DNA of 64,000 nucleotides from Herbaspirillum sp. SJZ107 (GTDB taxonomy: Bacteria; Pseudomonadota; Gammaproteobacteria; Burkholderiales; Burkholderiaceae_D): positions 62,001 through 126,000 of the forward strand of contig NZ_VFNH01000003.1 of the NCBI RefSeq assembly GCF_006715485.1, in the 5' to 3' direction. How positions within the stretch are numbered: position 1 is the stretch's first letter; every line of letters starts with the position of its first letter. The position numbers were made by a program, and so were the translations under genes. This document shows positions 60,598 to 64,000 of this stretch, one piece after another. The notes under the pieces are model-generated. The model was given only the letters and a program-made list of their open reading frames with translations, had not been told where the DNA came from and searched no databases.

Positions 60598-61305
60598 TCA
60601 GTAGCCGCGGCTGCCGGTACCGGCGCCACCGCTGGTGGTGCTGGAGCCGGTGCTGCCGGTGCCGCTGGCGCCGCTGGTGCCGCTACCCGAGCTGCCGCTG
60701 CCCATCGAACCGCTGGACCCCGACGAACCCACGCCCGAAGTGCCGCCGGAGCCGGTGCTGCCGCCCAGGCCGCTCGAGCCCGAGGCGCCCGACGAACCGG
60801 TGCCGCCGGTGCCCATCGAATCGCTCGAACCGGAAGTGCCGCCCGAACCGGTCACGCCGGTGCCCGACGAACCCGACCCCATCGAGCCGCTGGAGCCGCT
60901 GGAGCCGCTGGAACCGCTCGAACCGCTGCTGGAGCCGCTCGAACCGGTGCCCATCGAGCCGCTGGAACCCGAACCGCTGTTGCTGCCGCTGCCGCCGGCG
61001 CCGCTGGAGTTGCTCGAGCCGCTGGTGCCCATGCTGCCGCTACCCGAGGTACCGCCGCTTTGCGAACCGCTGCTGCTGGAGCCGCTGGAACCCGAGCTGC
61101 CGCTCGAACCATGCTTTTTCGACGAATGTTTCTTTTTACTGGAGCTGCTCGACGAGCTGCCCGAGCTTTGGTCCTGCGAGCTCGCGCTGCTGCCGCCGCT
61201 GGTGGACGAGCTGCCGCTGGTTTGTGCCTGGGCATTGATGGCGCCGCACATTGCCACGGCGACGGACGCACCCAACAGGCCTTTCAGTAACTTATTCATT
61301 TTCAT
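60598..61305 (-). CDS. Secreted Ser/Gly-rich low-complexity protein
   Basis: 235 aa. A signal peptide (LLKGLLGASVAVAMCGAINAQA) is followed by a mature part made almost only of Ser and Gly with short GSMGSGSSG/GSSGS repeats and a short Lys/His-rich patch (KKKHSSKKHG). GGAG lies 7 nt before the start. Such sequences are disordered and may be extracellular matrix or glycosylation substrates; no function is known. It is 320 bp upstream of the adhesin operon on the same strand. Confidence 0.8.
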   Translation of the reverse strand: MKMNKLLKGLLGASVAVAMCGAINAQAQTSGSSSTSGGSSASSQDQSSGSSSSSSSKKKHSSKKHGSSGSSGSSGSSSSGSQSGGTSGSGSMGTSGSSNSSGAGGSGSNSGSGSSGSMGTGSSGSSSGSSGSSGSSGSSGSMGSGSSGTGVTGSGGTSGSSDSMGTGGTGSSGASGSSGLGGSTGSGGTSGVGSSGSSGSMGSGSSGSGTSGASGTGSTGSSTTSGGAGTGSRGY

Positions 61306-61515
61306 GTCGTTCTCCTAATCGATTTTATGGGGCAGAAAGCTCAACAATATCAAGAAGATAAATTGAGGAAGCGAAGTGTAAGACGACAACCGCAAAGGGT
61401 GCGCGCGTTAGCCGACAGGCAACTTAAATCATCTACCTTCAGTTGCAAAACCGACATGAAAGCGGACCATTTCTCCATTTTTGGGCGCGCCGCACGCGAA
61501 TAAATCGATCGGCGT

Positions 61516-62514
61516 ATGATGATGGACATGATTCCATTCTCCATACTCGACCTCGCCCCGATCACGGAAGGCAGCACCGCCGCCGATTCGTTCCGCAACT
61601 CGCTCGACCTTGCACAGCACGGCGAACGGTGGGGCTACAACCGCTTCTGGCTGGCCGAACACCACGGCATGCCGGGCATCGCCAGTGCAGCGACCGCAGT
61701 GCTGATGAGCCACGTGGCGAACGGCACCTCGACCATCCGCATCGGCGCCGGCGGCATCATGCTGCCGAACCATTCTCCGCTCGTGATCGCCGAACAGTTC
61801 GGCACCCTGGCGTCGCTGTTTCCCGGCCGTATCGACCTCGGCCTCGGCCGCGCTCCCGGTTCCGACCACACCACCGCGCGTGCCCTGCGCCGCAACCTGG
61901 CGTCGGACGCCGACGAGTTCCCGCAGGACGTGGTCGAACTGATGGATTACTTTGCCGGCTCGTCGCGCCGCCAGGTGCGCGCGGTGCCGGGCGCCGGCCT
62001 CGATGTGCCGGTCTGGATCCTCGGTTCCAGCCTGTTCGGCGCCCAGCTCGCCGCCGCGCTCGGCCTGCCCTACGCTTTCGCGTCGCACTTCGCGCCGCAG
62101 ATGATGATGCAGGCGATCGAGATCTACCGCGCCACCTTCCGCCCGTCGGCCCAGCTCGACAAGCCGCACGTGATGCTCGGCTTTAACGTGTTCGCCGCGG
62201 ACACCGATGCCGAAGCCCACCTGCGCGCAACCTCGATGCAGCAGGCTTTCGTCAACCTGCGCACCGGCAACCCGACCAAGCTGAAGCCGCCGGTCGAAGG
62301 CTACCTCGACCTGCTCGGCCCGGCGGAACGCGGCATGCTCGATTCGGTGCTGTCGTGCTCCGCAATCGGCTCGCCGGCCACCGTCGCCCAGCAGCTGAAG
62401 GCCTTCATCGAGCGCACCGGCGCCGACGAGCTGATGATCACCTCGCAGATCTTCGACCACAAGGCGCGCCTGCGTTCCTACGAGATCACCGCCGACATCC
62501 AGCGCGGCAGCTGA
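61516..62514 (+). CDS. LLM-class (luciferase-like) flavin oxidoreductase
   Basis: 332-aa flavin-dependent monooxygenase of the bacterial luciferase-like family (FMN or F420 type). Landmarks: the start IPFSILDLAPITEG, GYNRFWLAEHHGMPGIASAAT, RIGAGGIMLPNHSPLVIAEQFGTL, LFPGRIDLGLGRAPGSD and VWILGSSLFGAQLAAALGLPYAFASHF. The subgroup is annotated as MsnO8/YhbW-like. Start ambiguous: the first ATG is at 61516, a better fitting one (family start) is at 61528. Confidence 0.92.
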   Translation: MMMDMIPFSILDLAPITEGSTAADSFRNSLDLAQHGERWGYNRFWLAEHHGMPGIASAATAVLMSHVANGTSTIRIGAGGIMLPNHSPLVIAEQFGTLASLFPGRIDLGLGRAPGSDHTTARALRRNLASDADEFPQDVVELMDYFAGSSRRQVRAVPGAGLDVPVWILGSSLFGAQLAAALGLPYAFASHFAPQMMMQAIEIYRATFRPSAQLDKPHVMLGFNVFAADTDAEAHLRATSMQQAFVNLRTGNPTKLKPPVEGYLDLLGPAERGMLDSVLSCSAIGSPATVAQQLKAFIERTGADELMITSQIFDHKARLRSYEITADIQRGS

Positions 62515-62633
62515 GCCCGCCATATTGTTTCAATTGTTTCTATCGTGGGGTGCCGCACATTCAAGTGCGGCACCCCGCACTACTCTAAGGTCATCGAGCG
62601 GCATTGGCGCCGCCGCATGAACAGGAGAACAAC

Positions 62634-62936
62634 ATGAACACCAAACTCGCCCTTGCATCCATCATCGTTTCGCTGCCGCTGGCATTCGCCTCGGGCGGCG
62701 CTGCCGCCAAGCCGGGCTGCCTGAAAGGCGCCGCCGTGGGCGCGGTCGGCGGCCACTTCCTCGGCAAGCACCACGTGCTGGGTGCAGCCGCCGGTTGCGC
62801 CGTGGGCCACCACATGGCCAAGAAGCAGGAGCGTCAACAGCAGCAGGCACAGGCGCAAGCCAATGCGCAGGCCCAGGCTCAGGCCAATGCGCAGGCCCAG
62901 GCTGCGCGTAATCAGCAGGCAAATGGCCGCCGATAA
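62634..62936 (+). CDS. Small secreted glycine-zipper-like protein
   Basis: 100 aa: a signal peptide ending near GGAAA, then a mature part with a Gly-zipper-like segment (GAAVGAVGGHFLGKHHVLGAAAGCAVGHH) and a Gln/Ala-rich repeat tail (QAQANAQAQ type). AGGAG lies 7 nt before the chosen start; a longer frame to 62604 is unsupported. Glycine-zipper segments often insert into membranes. Function unknown. Confidence 0.7.
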   Translation: MNTKLALASIIVSLPLAFASGGAAAKPGCLKGAAVGAVGGHFLGKHHVLGAAAGCAVGHHMAKKQERQQQQAQAQANAQAQAQANAQAQAARNQQANGRR

Positions 62937-62954
62937 GATCGCTGTCATATGAAC

Positions 62955-63040
62955 CGTCGCCCCTGCCAAGGCAGGGGCCCAAGGCTGCATGCGCTAAGGT
63001 AACGCAACTAACTTGGCCCCCTGCCTTTGCAGGGGCGACG
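62955..63040. repeat. Dispersed hairpin repeat, copy C
   Basis: 86 bp with inverted ends CGTCGCCCCTGCC... and ...CAGGGGCGACG; more diverged than copies A and B, so probably older. Between the glycine-zipper gene and the convergent YecD-like gene. Confidence 0.8.
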
Positions 63041-63075
63041 TGCAAGGGTTCACGCAACAATGGAGGCGCGATGAT

Positions 63076-63666
63076 TCAAGCGTCCCCCGTCCCCGCCTGC
63101 AGCGCATCGATCACCTCCCGCATCGAGCGCACTTTCCCCATTGTCCTGAACGCGTTCTCGCACGCAAAATTGTGCGCTTCCGCCTTCATGCTGCTCATCG
63201 CATCCTCCACGAACACCAGCGCATAACCGCGGTCGAACGCCGCGCGTGCGGTCGACTCCACGCCGTAATTGGTGGCGATCCCGCCGAGGATGATGGTCTT
63301 GATGTTGCGCCGGCGCAGCAGCTGGTCCAGCTCGGTCCCGTAGAACGCGCCCCACTGGCGCTTGGTCACCACATGGTCGGTGGCCTGCACCTGCGCTTCC
63401 GGCGCGAAGTACAACGCGTCCGGCGGTGGCGCAGGGGTGCCGGGCTTCGTCATCGGCGCATCCGCGGGCAGCGCCAGCAACTGGTCGGCCAGCACGCGCA
63501 CGTAGATGACCATGGCGCCGCGGTCGCGCATCTCGCCGGCCAGCATCGCGCAATTGCCGGCCACGCGCTCGGCCGGATGCGGCGCCAGCGCGCGTTGTAC
63601 ATTAAAGTTCTGCAAGTCGATGAGCACCAGCGCGGTGCGGGCGATATCGATCGTCAAGTCGCTCAT
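63076..63666 (-). CDS. Isochorismatase-like hydrolase (YecD-type) lacking the catalytic Cys
   Basis: 196 aa with the isochorismatase-like fold: LVLIDLQNF (Asp of the triad, about 17) and KRQWGAFYGTELDQLLRRR (Lys). At the usual nucleophile position the sequence reads GIATNYGVESTAR, with Gly where amidases have Cys. E. coli YecD, as I recall it, has the same KRQWGAFYGT and TNxGVESTAR motifs. Such Cys-less members cannot act as Cys amidases; a PhzD-like vinyl-ether hydrolase mechanism is conceivable. Function unknown. Confidence 0.9.
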   Translation of the reverse strand: MSDLTIDIARTALVLIDLQNFNVQRALAPHPAERVAGNCAMLAGEMRDRGAMVIYVRVLADQLLALPADAPMTKPGTPAPPPDALYFAPEAQVQATDHVVTKRQWGAFYGTELDQLLRRRNIKTIILGGIATNYGVESTARAAFDRGYALVFVEDAMSSMKAEAHNFACENAFRTMGKVRSMREVIDALQAGTGDA

Positions 63667-63743
63667 GAATGAATCCTCCTTGGCCCCAAGTATTCAGTAA
63701 CTGGAAGTTTGGCGGCGCGCGTGCGGCGTGATAAATTTCTCAG

Positions 63744-64000
63744 ATGAAAAAAGCCGCCACCGCCCTCGCCTGTTCCCTTCTGACCGCCTGCGCCACGCAG
63801 CCGGCCCTCACCGAGCTCACCGTCAACTCCGGCGTCGCCCGCAATCCCGACCAGCTGGCCCTCGAGTTCGACAAAGCCGACCTGCAGCTGCGCGTGGAAC
63901 CCGCCAGCCGCAGCATCCGCGGCGATGCCCTGCTGACCTTCGGCACCCGGGCGCCGCTCGACCGCATCGACCTCGACCTCGACCGCAACCTGCCGATCGA
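63744..64000 (+). CDS. M1-family metallopeptidase lipoprotein, 3' end cut by window edge
   Basis: The first 85 residues are visible: signal peptide with lipobox LTAC (Cys about 15), then a beta-rich start (LQLRVEPASRSIRGDALLTF) typical of the N-terminal domain of M1 aminopeptidases (LTA4H/PepN type). The zinc site HExxH lies beyond the window, so the class is inferred. Confidence 0.65.
   Translation, partial: MKKAATALACSLLTACATQPALTELTVNSGVARNPDQLALEFDKADLQLRVEPASRSIRGDALLTFGTRAPLDRIDLDLDRNLPI

Noticed and set aside
60416..60604. 62-aa plus-strand frame upstream of the Ser/Gly-rich gene
   Set aside because: It overlaps a hairpin and lacks a ribosome site or conserved motif; probably chance.

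Overview
High-GC chromosomal DNA whose gene content points to Betaproteobacteria, order Burkholderiales, most likely a Massilia-like member of the Oxalobacteraceae. The grounds are the Porin_4-type porin, the DUF2058/DUF2905/DUF2945 small proteins, many chemoreceptors and histidine kinases, and the codon bias. The species is an inference; no rRNA is present. The window starts inside a catalase and ends inside an M1-type peptidase lipoprotein.

Layout: 1-10.2 kb holds catalase, a beta-propeller sensor kinase, a porin, a chain of four ORFs joined by ATGA overlaps that ends in a FixJ-type regulator, a DoxX protein, a histidine kinase and a hydrolase. 10.3-14.0 kb holds a chemoreceptor with a sigma28-like promoter, a thioesterase and an MFS exporter. 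14.2-15.7 kb is a tRNA-Phe gene carrying a 1,464-bp insertion flanked by a 50-bp direct repeat, with a single HNH-nuclease gene and no integrase. 15.9-22.6 kb holds a sorbosone-dehydrogenase-like lipoprotein operon and proVWX (glycine betaine uptake). 22.7-33.6 kb holds lipoproteins, a HAF/PKD protein, a LysR regulator, a lipocalin, an esterase with its own ribbon-helix-helix regulator and a striking four-half-site operator, small conserved proteins and a second chemoreceptor. 33.8-42.4 kb holds a binding protein plus sensor kinase pair, uvsE, an aldo/keto reductase, a bestrophin and a CoA-transferase. 42.4-47.1 kb holds a c-di-GMP module: a sensor kinase split by a frameshift, coupled to a REC-PAS-GGDEF-EAL protein.

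47.2-60.3 kb is the most distinctive region. It is a five-gene minus-strand operon: TolC-like outer-membrane lipoprotein, short periplasmic adaptor, 2,398-residue LEPR/DUF4347/cadherin-like giant protein, HlyD-like adaptor with an extra N-terminal domain, and an M50 metalloprotease fused to a HlyD-like adaptor. It looks like an export and surface-display system for the giant adhesin, but no ABC ATPase is encoded with it. The c-di-GMP module lies just downstream on the same strand, so adhesion may be controlled by c-di-GMP.

Three copies of an 85-86-bp hairpin repeat lie between genes (38.5, 42.4 and 63.0 kb). The last 4 kb carry a Ser/Gly-rich secreted protein, a luciferase-like oxidoreductase, a small glycine-zipper protein and a YecD-like hydrolase lacking the usual catalytic cysteine.
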